A stretch of 64,000 bases of DNA, from NCBI GenBank assembly GCA_017447865.1, contig JAFSMO010000049.1, forward strand, positions 41,833-105,832, given 5' to 3'. Positions 53,721 through 62,777 of the stretch are shown piece by piece; the first letter of the stretch is position 1; every line of letters starts with the position of its first letter. A program made the translations under genes and the position numbers. Under the pieces are notes generated by a model, which saw only the letters and a list, made by a program, of their open reading frames with translations, did not search any database and was not told the DNA's origin. The DNA comes from Thermoguttaceae bacterium. GTDB lineage: Bacteria > Planctomycetota > Planctomycetia > Pirellulales > Thermoguttaceae.

Positions 53721-54836
53721 ATGTTTCAGCCACATTTCGCATATACGCATGAAATCGTGCGGGATTTGATGAATATTGAGCGCTGCAGAACCTCGCTGGA
53801 GTACCTTCAGCTTCCGACGCGCGTCCGTCAGGAACTGGCGTTTCATGCCAAAATGAAATCGACGCATTTTTCCACCAGCATTGAAGGAAATCTCCTTTCT
53901 TACGATCAGGTCGAGCGGGTCATTTGCGAGAAGGGCCGAAACACCAAAATCAATGCAGAGCAGGAGGTTTTGAATTACTGGAACGCGCTTACTTTTCTGG
54001 AGCAGGCCAGCGAGGAAAAACTGCCAGTGACGCTTGATTTTATTCGCCGTTTGCATGGCATCATCGTCCAAAAGGGCAAGACTCCCAAACGTTCCGCTTT
54101 TCGTCAGGCGATGCCGCCGGGCGTGCTTTTTGCGGTTTTTGACAGTCAGACCCGCACGCCGGAATATATTCCACCGGAGTGGAAAGAAGTCGAGCCTTTG
54201 ATGAAGGATCTGACCGACTGGTACCGCGACGAGGACCAGCTTCCCCTACCGGTCAAAGCGGCCATTTTCTTTTACCAGTTCGTGACGATCCATCCGTTTG
54301 AGGACGGAAATGGCCGGACGGCCCGCGCGCTGGCGACCTACATTTTAATGCTTCACGGGTACAACTTCCGCGGTTTTAATTCCATGGAAGAGTACTACGC
54401 CATGGACCTGAAAGGGTACTACGAGAACATTCAGATGGGGCTTCCGGTCCTTTATTACGAAGGCCGAAACGAACCGCCGCATCTGGAGATCTGGGTGGGC
54501 TTCTTTCTGCGGATCATGGCGCTTTGTGCCGAGAAAATTTACAGCATGGCGAAGGACGCGACGGACCGGAAGCCTCAAAATCCGCTGGTCGGCAGTTTGA
54601 CGCCCAAGGACCGAAAAATGCTCCGGTTTGTTCTGGAAAATCATCTGGAACAGATCCGGACGAAAGACCTCGCGGAACTGTTTCACGTGACGCAGCGAGC
54701 CGTTTCCGCGTGGTGCAGGGACTGGTGCGACCGGAATATTCTGGTTCCGAACCGGAAGAACGTCCGGACCAGTTCCTACTCGCTGGCGGAATCGTTCCGG
54801 GACCTGGATCTCAGCGAACTGGGTTTTCGGGAATGA
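53721..54836 (+). CDS. Fic-domain protein with internal inhibitory helix motif
   Basis: The 371-residue protein has the Fic active site HPFEDGNGRTAR (H191-R202). An inhibitory (S/T)xxxE(G/N) motif appears as STSIEG at 51-56, so this is an auto-inhibited class with the inhibitory helix N-terminal of the Fic core. The C-terminal ~80 residues look like a winged helix (KDLAELFHVTQRAVSAWCRDWCDRNILVPNR), suggesting DNA binding or substrate recognition. Fic enzymes attach AMP to target hydroxyls. GGAGGGAGA precedes the ATG. It follows the terminator and the tandem repeat; no obvious partner gene follows. Confidence 0.9.
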   Translation: MFQPHFAYTHEIVRDLMNIERCRTSLEYLQLPTRVRQELAFHAKMKSTHFSTSIEGNLLSYDQVERVICEKGRNTKINAEQEVLNYWNALTFLEQASEEKLPVTLDFIRRLHGIIVQKGKTPKRSAFRQAMPPGVLFAVFDSQTRTPEYIPPEWKEVEPLMKDLTDWYRDEDQLPLPVKAAIFFYQFVTIHPFEDGNGRTARALATYILMLHGYNFRGFNSMEEYYAMDLKGYYENIQMGLPVLYYEGRNEPPHLEIWVGFFLRIMALCAEKIYSMAKDATDRKPQNPLVGSLTPKDRKMLRFVLENHLEQIRTKDLAELFHVTQRAVSAWCRDWCDRNILVPNRKNVRTSSYSLAESFRDLDLSELGFRE

Positions 54837-54928
54837 ATCCGCCGGAAAACGTCAAAATTTCCCTGGAGCGCGGCCGGAAGCGGCGGCGGTCCGATATTAA
54901 TACGCACTTTTAACTTTTTGAACTCACC

Positions 54929-56329
54929 ATGACCATCACACATCAGGAAGGTTTTCCATTCCAATCCAAAGAAATGCACGACCTTTGCGTCTGCGGCGGC
55001 TCCCCGGCAACGGCCGCGTCGGCCCGGCGGTCGAACGATTCCTACACGAAAATGCTGGAGCGCACGCCGAATTTCCAGCAGTGGCGCAAAAACGCCAACG
55101 CGATCAAGCGCTACTCCATCCAGCACCTCGACCAGCTTCTGGTCCAGTTCGAGCAGAATCTCAAGAAGAAGGGGATCGAGGTCCTTTGGGCGAAAGACGC
55201 GGCCGAGGCGAACGACCTGATCGTGGGGATCGCCAAAGAGCACGGCGTGAAAAAGGTCGTGAAGTCCAAGTCGCTCGTTTCCGAGGAGCTCCAGCTTAAC
55301 AAAGCGTTCAAGGCGAACGGGATCGAATCGATCGAAACGGACCTCGGCGAGTTCATCATCCAGCTGGCGGGCCAGCGGCCGACGCACGTCGTGATCCCTG
55401 CCCTGCACCTGACTGCCGAGCAGATTGGCCATCTGTTCGAGGAAAAGCTCGGCGAGAAATTCACGCCGGTCCACGAGGAACTGACCGCCCTGGCGCGCAA
55501 GCACCTTCGGAACCACTTCCTCACGGCCGACATGGGGATCTCCGGCATTAATATGGCCTACGCCGACACCGGGGCATTTACCGTGATCGAAAACGAGGGG
55601 AACGCTGGCCTGACGACCTCCACGCCGCCGATCCACGTGGCGATCATGGGGATCGAAAAGGTGATCCCGTCGATCAAGTACGCGCCGTACTTCCTGAGCG
55701 TCCTGCCCCGCAGCGCGACGGACCAGAAACTCACGACGTACACGCACGTCTTCCACGGGCCGACGGCGGGGCGCAAAATGTACGTGGTGATCATCGATAA
55801 TGGGCGGACGAACGTCCTGGAAGATCCGTTCACGCAGAACACGCTGTACTGCATCCGCTGCGGCGCGTGCATGAACGCCTGCCCGGTTTACCACCGCGTT
55901 GGCGGCTGGGCGTACGGCTGGATCTACCCCGGCCCGATCGGGGAGATTTTGAACCCGCACCTTTGCGGGATGCAGAAGGCGGGGAAACTTCCTTTTGCCT
56001 CGTCCCTTTGCGAGAAATGCGCGCAGGTTTGCCCGGTGAAGATCAACCTGCCGGAGCAGTTGGTCCACCTTCGCAACGAGTCGGCCCGGACGCCCGGTTC
56101 GCCGGCGAAGTCGTTCCGTCAGGACCTGATGTGGATCACGTGGAGTTTCTTCAATCAGAAGCCGGGCCGGTTTGCGCTCTTCATGGGCCTGATCCGGATC
56201 GGGACGCACTTCGCGTGGATGGTTCCGCAGTGCCTCCGCCCGTTCGAGTTCGGCGCGTGGACGAAGGGCCGGGTGATCCCGAAGCCGACCGGGAAACCGT
56301 TCCGCCGGTGGTGGAAGAAGAATCGTTAG
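54929..56329 (+). CDS. lutB: LutB/LldF-like iron-sulfur L-lactate oxidation protein
   Basis: The 466-residue protein has the LUD domain (SKSLVSEELQLNKAFKANGIESIETDLGEFIIQLAG and HVVIPALHLTAEQIG) and C-terminal ferredoxin motifs CIRCGACMNACPVYHRVGG and CEKCAQVCPVKINLPEQL. With LutA and LutC it oxidises L-lactate to pyruvate. The typical lutABC operon is absent: neither LutA nor LutC is in this window. A terminator follows at 56375. ATG 54929 is the first in frame; an internal start is possible. Confidence 0.88.
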   Translation: MTITHQEGFPFQSKEMHDLCVCGGSPATAASARRSNDSYTKMLERTPNFQQWRKNANAIKRYSIQHLDQLLVQFEQNLKKKGIEVLWAKDAAEANDLIVGIAKEHGVKKVVKSKSLVSEELQLNKAFKANGIESIETDLGEFIIQLAGQRPTHVVIPALHLTAEQIGHLFEEKLGEKFTPVHEELTALARKHLRNHFLTADMGISGINMAYADTGAFTVIENEGNAGLTTSTPPIHVAIMGIEKVIPSIKYAPYFLSVLPRSATDQKLTTYTHVFHGPTAGRKMYVVIIDNGRTNVLEDPFTQNTLYCIRCGACMNACPVYHRVGGWAYGWIYPGPIGEILNPHLCGMQKAGKLPFASSLCEKCAQVCPVKINLPEQLVHLRNESARTPGSPAKSFRQDLMWITWSFFNQKPGRFALFMGLIRIGTHFAWMVPQCLRPFEFGAWTKGRVIPKPTGKPFRRWWKKNR

Positions 56330-56374
56330 AGCAAACCTGATTTGAGTCAAGAAGCAGTAAAAATATTTTGAAAG

Positions 56375-56418
56375 CGGGGGAGGAATATTTTCCAGAATGT
56401 TCCTCCCCCCGTTCTTTT
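56375..56418 (+). terminator. Intrinsic terminator after lutB
   Basis: GGGGGAGGAA ... TTCCTCCCCCC stem and a following T-rich stretch. Confidence 0.75.
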
Positions 56419-56556
56419 CTTAAAATTTTTTCTGAAATTTTTGCCTTTTAGCCTGAAATTTTGGGATATTCTCCCATTTCGTTCGTTATATTTTATGACG
56501 GCGTTTAGGTTTTTAAGGCAGTCTTTTGAGTTTGATCTCAGAAAGAAGAGGTGATT

Positions 56557-58350
56557 ATGAATCAGGACGACGCGAAACTGAAACAGTTCCAGGAAAAATT
56601 CTTCCCGTACAAGACGTTGGAAGAAATCCGGAACCTGGAATCTTTGAAAATCGAGGTTTCGACCTATCTGGACGATGAAGAGGATCTCAAACTGCTGAGC
56701 GCTCTTCCAAAACTGAAGACTTTGACTCTTTCAGAGATACAATCCGTTCTGACTCCCAAGGGGGTTGGTTTTCTGGCCCAGATCCCAACGTTGAAAAATC
56801 TCGTCATTCGATATTCGGACCTGAACAGGGAAATCCTGACGGCCATTGCTGCAATTCCGGGTCTGGAGTCGTTCGAAAGCTGTATTATGGGCTGCGAGTG
56901 TTCCGACATGATGGCGTTTGATGGAAATACTCACATCAAAAGTCTGTCGGTTGAGTTGAATCCGAACGAGAATACCTGGAAGAAGTACGTCCCGTACATG
57001 CCCGCGTTGGAACGGCTTTCCATGACTTATCCGGTCGAACCGGACAGCTGGCACATTCTGCTGGAGAAAATGCCCAATCTTCGGGAAATCGATTACGTGG
57101 ATGGGAAATATCGGGTTGAAAACGGGAAAATTGTCCATGTGACTGATTCTGAAAAGGAAGAGGTTTACGAGGTTCACCGAGAGATGAAACACCTTACCAT
57201 TGACTCCTCTTCTCCTGTGGAAACGTTGGATCAGTTCATGCCCAAGCTGGAAAGTCTTACCGTTTGGGATTCCCCAAAACTGAAGTGGATCGATTTTTCC
57301 CAAATGCCAAATCTGAAGGATCTTGATATCTGGTCATCGGACCCTGAATTTCAGATCGAAATGAAAGACCTCGATTCCCTCGAGATGCTGAATACACTGG
57401 AGTTCGTTGGCCTTCAGCTTCAGCCGGGCATTCTTCGGGATCTGGAGATGGATCAGAACCTGAAAAGCGTCAGCCTGAATAATTGTCAAATGCGCCGGGA
57501 AGACGTCCGTTACATTTCGTCTCTCCAGTACCTTGAGGAACTTACCCTGGGCCTGGATGATGAACTGACCGCGGAAGATCTGGAGCAGCTCGAAGAAATG
57601 CCGCGTTTGCGTTCGCTGGAGCTGAATGGAGGACGTGCTTTGGGGATGGTGGAGGCGCTCCTCCCCAAACTGCCCCGGATTCAGGAGCTCAAGCTGATTG
57701 ATTGCCCGTTCTTCGAGGATGAAATCGGTGTTTTGGAGGAATGCAGCCGACTGAGAAGCCTTACAATTACCTGTTGCCTGGATTCCACTTACGCATTAAA
57801 ACGGATCCTTTCCTTGGAGAAGATCCACAAAGTTTCGCTGGGCTGCAGGGGGATGGAAACACTGACGATCGATGATTGCTGCGATGTTCGTTCCCTTTGC
57901 CTGGCAGGATCCGATCTGAAGGAAATGACTCTGGAGAATATGCGGGAGCTTTATCAGGTCAACTTGGGGTTCGAGTCGCTTGAAAGGCTTTCGATCAAAG
58001 ACTCGCCCGTCCTGCACATGATCGGTCTTTCGGATTACAGCTTGCTGAATCATTTGCGTTTGGAAAATCTCCCCAATCTCGACTACCTGGATGTTTCGTA
58101 CTGCAGGAATCTGGAGTTGGTGGAATTGGTGGGCAGTACCAAACCTCACTCCTTGAGCGTGAATCCTGAGCAGGTGCGTGATGGATTGCTTTGGAAACTG
58201 AGGAAGGATCTTCCGGAGCTGATCCGAGTGACGGTGGCCGGTAAAATCAACCCGATAAACGATTCGGAAAATCTTTCTGAGGAGGAAGAGGCTAAACTCA
58301 AAAAAGACCTGCCGGAGGATTGTTTTTTGGAAATCATATTCACGGCTTAG
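56557..58350 (+). CDS. Cytoplasmic leucine-rich-repeat protein
   Basis: The 597-residue protein has no signal peptide. From ~25 on it is built of about twenty LRR-like units of 21-24 residues (LPKLKTLTLSEIQSVLTPKGVGFLAQIP; LRSLELNGGRALGMVEALLPKLPRIQELKLID). Such proteins are common in planctomycetes and bind proteins; no catalytic domain seen. ATG 56557 with AAGAAGAGG 7 bp before is preferred to the GTG at 56551. Confidence 0.78.
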   Translation: MNQDDAKLKQFQEKFFPYKTLEEIRNLESLKIEVSTYLDDEEDLKLLSALPKLKTLTLSEIQSVLTPKGVGFLAQIPTLKNLVIRYSDLNREILTAIAAIPGLESFESCIMGCECSDMMAFDGNTHIKSLSVELNPNENTWKKYVPYMPALERLSMTYPVEPDSWHILLEKMPNLREIDYVDGKYRVENGKIVHVTDSEKEEVYEVHREMKHLTIDSSSPVETLDQFMPKLESLTVWDSPKLKWIDFSQMPNLKDLDIWSSDPEFQIEMKDLDSLEMLNTLEFVGLQLQPGILRDLEMDQNLKSVSLNNCQMRREDVRYISSLQYLEELTLGLDDELTAEDLEQLEEMPRLRSLELNGGRALGMVEALLPKLPRIQELKLIDCPFFEDEIGVLEECSRLRSLTITCCLDSTYALKRILSLEKIHKVSLGCRGMETLTIDDCCDVRSLCLAGSDLKEMTLENMRELYQVNLGFESLERLSIKDSPVLHMIGLSDYSLLNHLRLENLPNLDYLDVSYCRNLELVELVGSTKPHSLSVNPEQVRDGLLWKLRKDLPELIRVTVAGKINPINDSENLSEEEEAKLKKDLPEDCFLEIIFTA

Positions 58351-58362
58351 CGCTTCCACCCC

Positions 58363-58390
58363 TTGAAATTTCCGGGGAGTTTGGTAAAAT
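58363..58390 (+). promoter_or_regulatory. Promoter for the secreted LRR gene
   Basis: TTGAAA (58363-58368), 16-nt spacer, TAAAAT (58385-58390) with TGG before it; a long leader hairpin (CCCCCAAACC near 58403 pairing with GGTTTGGGGG near 58453) follows. Confidence 0.6.
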
Positions 58391-58513
58391 ATTAGTAAAC
58401 TCCCCCAAACCTCCTGGATTTCCGCGCGTTCGCGAGCTGGCTTTCCTCGGGGGTTTGGGGGAATTTCCTGATTGAATTACTGCTTTCCTGGGACTTTTTT
58501 CTTGGAGAAAATC

Positions 58514-59383
58514 ATGAAAAAGTTTGCGTTTTTTGCCGTTTTGTTCGCCCTTGCCGTGAACGCCGCCAGCGTGTGGGCGGTGGATGCTGAGTCGCTCGAG
58601 AAGGCCGGTGCGAAAGTCCGTCTGAACGCCGACGGCGCCGTCCTCGTGGTCGATGCGCGGAGTGCCGAGGGTTTCACCGGGGCGGAACTCGCCGATCTGC
58701 CCGCCTTGAAGGACCTGAAACTCAACGGTGCGCAGGTCACCGACGCGACGCTTCCGAATCTGGCCTCGTTCCAGGCCCTCACGAGCCTTGCGCTCGACAA
58801 AACGGCCATCACGGACGCGACGCTTGAAAAGGTCGCCCAGCTTCCGGCCCTCGCGCAGCTTTTCCTTGCCGAGACTGCCGTGACGGACGCGGGCGCGGCC
58901 CGGCTGAACCTGGGTCAGTTCACGCGGCTGCGGCTGGCCGGGACGAAAATCACGGACGCGACGCTCGCAAAGCTGGCGGCCTCCGAAAAGCTGCAGGTCT
59001 TGGACGTGAGCAACACGGCCGTCACGACCGCCGGCGCGGTGGCGGTGAGCAAGGCGCAGACGCTCGTGGACGTGAATTTCTACTCGACGCAGGTTGATGA
59101 CGGGGCGTGCGAAAGCCTGGGAAAAATGGCTCAGCTTCAGAAGTTGAATCTCGATAATACGGCGGTGACGGACGCGGGCGTCGCTCAGCTCGAGGGGCTG
59201 GAAAACCTGGAATTCCTGCATCTGGGCCGGACGGCCGTGACGGATGCGTGCATTCCGTCGATTTTGAAGCTGAAGAATCTGAAAACGATCCACGTGACCC
59301 GCACACAGATCACGCCGGACGGCGCCGAAAAGATCCGCGCCGGTCTGCCGGGCTGCAACGTCATTTCGGTAGTACAAGAATAG
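58514..59383 (+). CDS. Secreted leucine-rich-repeat protein
   Basis: The 289-residue protein has a signal peptide (KKFAFFAVLFALAVNAASVWA). The rest is a regular array of 24-residue repeats with consensus T(A/V)TDAxLxxLAxLxxLxxLxLxxT (for example KTAITDATLEKVAQLPALAQLFL and NTAVTDAGVAQLEGLENLEFL), the planctomycete LRR class. GGAGAAA stands 8 bp before the ATG. An upstream in-frame start (58472) would precede the signal peptide and is less likely. Confidence 0.85.
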   Translation: MKKFAFFAVLFALAVNAASVWAVDAESLEKAGAKVRLNADGAVLVVDARSAEGFTGAELADLPALKDLKLNGAQVTDATLPNLASFQALTSLALDKTAITDATLEKVAQLPALAQLFLAETAVTDAGAARLNLGQFTRLRLAGTKITDATLAKLAASEKLQVLDVSNTAVTTAGAVAVSKAQTLVDVNFYSTQVDDGACESLGKMAQLQKLNLDNTAVTDAGVAQLEGLENLEFLHLGRTAVTDACIPSILKLKNLKTIHVTRTQITPDGAEKIRAGLPGCNVISVVQE

Positions 59384-59396
59384 TTAATACGAATGA

Positions 59397-59498
59397 GAGG
59401 CGGTAATGGAGCGCGGAGCGCGGAATTACGCGCCGGTCTGAAAGGTTTGAGGCACTTCAGACGCGTAATTCCGGCCTTCGGCCTCCATTACCGCCTCC
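59397..59498. repeat. Palindromic repeat related in design to the three-hairpin element
   Basis: Outer arms GGCGGTAATGGA ... TCCATTACCGCC, inner arms GGAATTACGCG ... CGCGTAATTCC, loop-like GCGCGGAGCGC and GGCCTTCGGCC inserts. The arm-plus-small-palindrome design resembles 4435-4625. Confidence 0.8.
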
Positions 59499-59517
59499 CA
59501 TTTTATTACCCGAAATC

Positions 59518-59608
59518 CGGAGGGACGGCGTCCCGCCGTCCGCGACCGTCCCGGCCGCCCCAGCCCCTTTAGGGGCTGAATGTTAATAGCCGTGGGTGAA
59601 ACCCACGG
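59518..59608. repeat. Cluster of three short palindromes
   Basis: GGAGGGACGGCGTCCCGCCGTCC (59518-59541), AGCCCCTTTAGGGGCT (59562-59577) and CCGTGGGTGAAACCCACGG (59590-59608). Together with 59397-59498 this fills the whole space between two genes. Confidence 0.8.
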
Positions 59609-59629
59609 ATTGCTTGAGGTTCATTTGAA

Positions 59630-60007
59630 ATGAAAATTCAGGACCTTTTAAATCAGTACTATTTCCACGACAGTTCCCTGGAGCAATTATCGGTCGATGA
59701 AACCGCCCAAACCGTTTCGATCGATCTGTATTTTTGCAATTGGCTGCAGAGTTACTTCACTCCTGATCTGCCCAAAAACATTCAGGTCCGTCTTCTGTTT
59801 CAGGGGGTAAGGTCCTTCAAAAAAGAAAACCTTGACATGGATGAGCCTTCCGGGAATGAAATTCTCGAGGCGGAAATGGTGGAAGACGGTCTTTTCGGCT
59901 CCGGGATCCACTTTCTTCTGTACAACTGGAACCAGACCGACGACCCCCATCTCTACATTTACGCGGAAAATGTGGAATTCCTCATCTTGCCGCAGGAGGA
60001 AGAATAA
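59630..60007 (+). CDS. Small acidic hypothetical protein
   Basis: The 125-residue protein has no signal or membrane segment. It reads as a single alpha/beta domain (YYFHDSSLEQLSVDETAQTVSIDLYFCNW; DPHLYIYAENVEFLILP). The YYFHDSxLEQL start recalls small immunity-like proteins, but I cannot assign a family. It stands alone between a repeat cluster and a convergent exbD. Confidence 0.5.
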   Translation: MKIQDLLNQYYFHDSSLEQLSVDETAQTVSIDLYFCNWLQSYFTPDLPKNIQVRLLFQGVRSFKKENLDMDEPSGNEILEAEMVEDGLFGSGIHFLLYNWNQTDDPHLYIYAENVEFLILPQEEE

Positions 60008-60024
60008 ATAAGCGCGCGCTTTTT

Positions 60025-60058
60025 TAATTACGCATTACGCATTCCTAATTCCTAATTA
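60025..60058. repeat. Heptamer array (ATTACGC/ATTCCTA type)
   Basis: About four heptamers; its last bases form the stop codon of the exbD-like gene on the minus strand. Confidence 0.7.
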
Positions 60059-60475
60059 AAATCCCTCTTCCATCACGGCGAACTGCACGTCGTAGATTCC
60101 CGCTTCGGCGGCCTGAAGCAAAATCGGCTCCACCGCGGAGTAGGGGACTTTCCGGCCCGCCCGGATCCGCAGCTGGAAGCCTTCTTTATGCTGGGCCTTT
60201 TCCCGGGTCAAAATCTCCGGGAGGTCTGCGGCCGCGATCGGCTTCATCCCGATGAAGATCTGCGTCTCGTCCGGGAGCGTCACGGTCAGACGCGGCGTTT
60301 CTTCCGGCGGGAGCTCTTTTGCCTCGTCCGCCTTGGGAAGGTCCACCTCCACGGCATTCTCCTGATTCGTGAAATGGCTCGCCACCAGGAAAAAAATGAT
60401 CAGCAGAAACACCACGTCGATCATCGGCGTCATGCTGAACCCGGCGGCTTTGCGCGGCGCTTGCGGAGCTTTCAT
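60056..60475 (-). CDS. ExbD/TolR-like protein of the second TPR-ExbBD operon
   Basis: The 139-residue protein has FSMTPMIDVVFLLIIFFLVASHF with the conserved Asp, then a short periplasmic domain ending in YSAVEPILLQAAEAGIYDVQFAV. It overlaps the exbB-like gene by ATGA (start 60475). Upstream frame residues (to 60625) belong to the exbB frame shadow. Confidence 0.92.
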   Translation of the reverse strand: MKAPQAPRKAAGFSMTPMIDVVFLLIIFFLVASHFTNQENAVEVDLPKADEAKELPPEETPRLTVTLPDETQIFIGMKPIAAADLPEILTREKAQHKEGFQLRIRAGRKVPYSAVEPILLQAAEAGIYDVQFAVMEEGF

Positions 60476-61128
60476 TTCCCGGCTTCCTTCCGGGGTTTGG
60501 GCTGTGCGTTGCTCATGCGGCGGCGGTAGCGCTTCAGCGGGAGGAAGATCGACTGGACCTTCGACGTCATTTCGGCCATGAACTGATCGACCCGGTTCCG
60601 GAAGAACGCGAACACGCCGATGCACGGGATCGCGACGATCAGCCCCTCCACCGTGGTGACGAGCGCCTGGTAGATCCCCCGGGCCAGTTCAGGCCCCTGG
60701 GCGGAGCCTTGCGTCGCGGCAATTTGCTGGAAGGCCGTGATCATGCCGAGCACTGTCCCGAGCAGGCCGAGCATCGGCGCGATGTTCCCGATGACCGAGA
60801 GGATCTCGATTTTCCGGAAGTAGCCGGCCGCCTGTTCTGCAATCGCGTCCTCGAGCGTCTTTTCAATGTCGTTCCAGTCGCCGTCATTTTCGAGCAGGCC
60901 CGCGCTGACCACGCTGGAGAGCGAGCACGGTTTCGACTTGCAGAGGTCGAGCGCCGCCTGAAGCTGGCCGTTGGCGAGCAGTTCCCGAAGCTCCGCGGCA
61001 AGGTCTTCCGGCACGATTTTCTTCGGACGCAAATCGAGAAAAAACTTGACCGCGAACGCGAACGCCGTGACGGAAAGAACGAAAATGACGAGACCGACGA
61101 GGCCTCCAGAGGCGATGATTTCCAGCAT
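60472..61128 (-). CDS. MotA/TolQ/ExbB-family proton channel of the second operon
   Basis: The 218-residue protein has three ExbB-type helices: SGGLVGLVIFVLSVTAFAFAVKFFL, IAPMLGLLGTVLGMITAFQQIA and GIYQALVTTVEGLIVAIPCIGVFAFF. PMLGLLGTVLGM carries the signature. Start 61128 (MLEIIASGG) is in frame with a good N-terminal helix; the longer frame to 61662 is not supported. Co-transcribed with the TPR gene 35 bp upstream and the exbD gene downstream. Confidence 0.92.
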   Translation of the reverse strand: MLEIIASGGLVGLVIFVLSVTAFAFAVKFFLDLRPKKIVPEDLAAELRELLANGQLQAALDLCKSKPCSLSSVVSAGLLENDGDWNDIEKTLEDAIAEQAAGYFRKIEILSVIGNIAPMLGLLGTVLGMITAFQQIAATQGSAQGPELARGIYQALVTTVEGLIVAIPCIGVFAFFRNRVDQFMAEMTSKVQSIFLPLKRYRRRMSNAQPKPRKEAGK

Positions 61129-61163
61129 GGGTTTTTCTTCTTTAGGTGATAGTTTGTTGGGGA

Positions 61164-62153
61164 CTACTGATTGGCGAGGACTTTCTCCGCTTCGTCCGCT
61201 CTCCCGGCCAGTTCCAGGGCTTTTTTGGCCTGCCTGGCGGCTTCCTGACTCAATGCGGGCGAGTCGGTGTAAACCCAGGCCGTTTTCAAAAAGGCGAGCG
61301 CCGCGGCGTCGTAGTCCTTCAGCCGCAAAAAAGCCTGACCCACGACGAAGCACGGCCCGGCACGCAGTTCCGGCGGGAACGCTTCGAGCCGACTGCGCCA
61401 GTGCGCGGCCTTTTCGGGGGTCACGTCCATCAGATCCAGCCGCCAGGTCAGCGCCTCGGCGAGCAGTGCGACGCGCGTTTCCCGGTTTTCGGCCAGCATT
61501 TTCAGCTTCTGCGGAAGGTCTTTTCCCCGCGGCGAAAAAAGGAGGAAACTGGCACTCATCACCACCACCGACGGAACTTTCAGGTGCGTTTTCAGCACGG
61601 TGAAGGCGGTTTCTTCCGCGCGGCCGTCGCCCGGGACCGCCTGCCAGACCATCGGAATGCACGTGAACGTCTCGTCGGTCATTTCCGGCTCCAGCTCGTT
61701 CAGGTCGGCAAAATGCTGGATCGCCTGGGCGTAAAAGCCGAGCTGGGACTCGCAGCGGATGATCTGGGCCAGGATCTCGACCTCGATCCAGCGGCGGAGC
61801 GAGGCGGAAAGCGCTTTTTTGTAGTGGGCCAGCGCGTCGCGGTAGTTTTTCTGGCGGAAATGCTGGTCCCCAAGGCGCTGGTCGTTGGATTTCTGGTAGT
61901 AGATCCGGGCCACGAGATGCGCGGCGATCGTGGTCGTGCCGTCCCCCGTTTCCAGCTCCAGGCCGTTCCGGTTGAACGATTTTACGACGCCGACCTGGCG
62001 GGAAAAGCCGCGACCGTCGTCCCGGTTTCGGATCTCCACGACTTCGCGCCCGGCGGGAACGTCCACTTTGGCCGATTCTTCCTCACTGGCCGAAAACTGG
62101 GCGCAGAGCGGGGCGGCGCAAAACAGGAAAATCAGGAGAAAAAATCGGTTCAT
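61164..62153 (-). CDS. Secreted TPR protein of the second ExbBD operon
   Basis: The 329-residue protein has a signal peptide (MNRFFLLIFLFCAAPLCAQ), a short beta region (VEIRNRDDGRGFSRQVGVVKSFN) and TPR-like helices (FRQKNYRDALAHYKKALSASL; FLRLKDYDAAALAFLKTAWVY). It opens the operon TPR-exbB-exbD. Its domain order parallels the larger operon at 45896-53501. Confidence 0.75.
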   Translation of the reverse strand: MNRFFLLIFLFCAAPLCAQFSASEEESAKVDVPAGREVVEIRNRDDGRGFSRQVGVVKSFNRNGLELETGDGTTTIAAHLVARIYYQKSNDQRLGDQHFRQKNYRDALAHYKKALSASLRRWIEVEILAQIIRCESQLGFYAQAIQHFADLNELEPEMTDETFTCIPMVWQAVPGDGRAEETAFTVLKTHLKVPSVVVMSASFLLFSPRGKDLPQKLKMLAENRETRVALLAEALTWRLDLMDVTPEKAAHWRSRLEAFPPELRAGPCFVVGQAFLRLKDYDAAALAFLKTAWVYTDSPALSQEAARQAKKALELAGRADEAEKVLANQ

Positions 62154-62593
62154 GAGCGGGAGTGGCTGACGTTTCGCTTTGGTTTCGCGTTGGGAAACTC
62201 TGCCCAATTCAAGGATCAAAACGTTTTTGAGGATGAAATGGGCCGGGGTTCTTTATATTAGTCCAGAAACTGATTTTTGTCAAGTGAAGAAAATAAAAAA
62301 TTTTTTTGCGAATGACACGCAGATTGCAATTATTAATTATGTCACCCCGTTACGGGTTTTTTGAAATCTTTCCTCTGTTTATTCCCCAAAATGGAGAAAG
62401 GTTTCCTGTAAGGCCGGAGATTTCCCCACTCTGGTCGAATAAAAGGCTCGCGTTCTTGTTTTTGTCGTGCTTTTTATTCAATTTTAAGGTGGTTTGTTGG
62501 CTTTCCCCCAAAGGCCACGGCACTTTTGGATCCCTGGTCGGCTTTTTTTACTTTTTTTTATCGACCTCGTTTTCCTTGCTAACCGCCTATTTA

Positions 62594-62634
62594 TGACGAG
62601 CAGTCAGGCCCCCAACTGACCGCTCGTCTTTTTT
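62594..62634 (+). terminator. Orphan intrinsic terminator
   Basis: GACGAGC-A-GTCAG ... CTGAC-C-GCTCGTC with TTTTTTT, far from any visible plus-strand CDS end. Confidence 0.75.
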
Positions 62635-62707
62635 TATCCCGCTTCTCGTTTCTTTGGAAGTTTTTTCTCGTGAGGCTTTTTGGAATTTGAGTAAAATGCA
62701 GCATTTT

Positions 62708-62736
62708 GTTTCATTTTGTGTGCTGCAAAATGAAAC
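62708..62736 (+). promoter_or_regulatory. Operator-like palindrome upstream of the vWA gene
   Basis: GTTTCATTTTG and CAAAATGAAAC, perfect 11-bp arms with a 7-nt spacer, plus further degenerate copies to 62770. Confidence 0.6.
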
Positions 62737-62777
62737 ACTGCTTCAAAATGATACACCAAAAATGAAGCAATCTCCTC

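Noticed and set aside
53157..54071. 304-codon minus-strand frame with repeated FPYCFLIxSLF segments
   Set aside because: Reading of the 11-bp repeats in antisense; it lies across exbD, the terminator and fic.
60476..60625. Extended N-terminus of the second ExbD
   Set aside because: It lies inside exbB, and the ATGA overlap at 60472-60475 is the natural start.
62306..62596. 96-codon ORF in the large intergenic region
   Set aside because: No ribosome-binding site, no family resemblance, and phenylalanine-rich composition typical of T-rich noncoding DNA.
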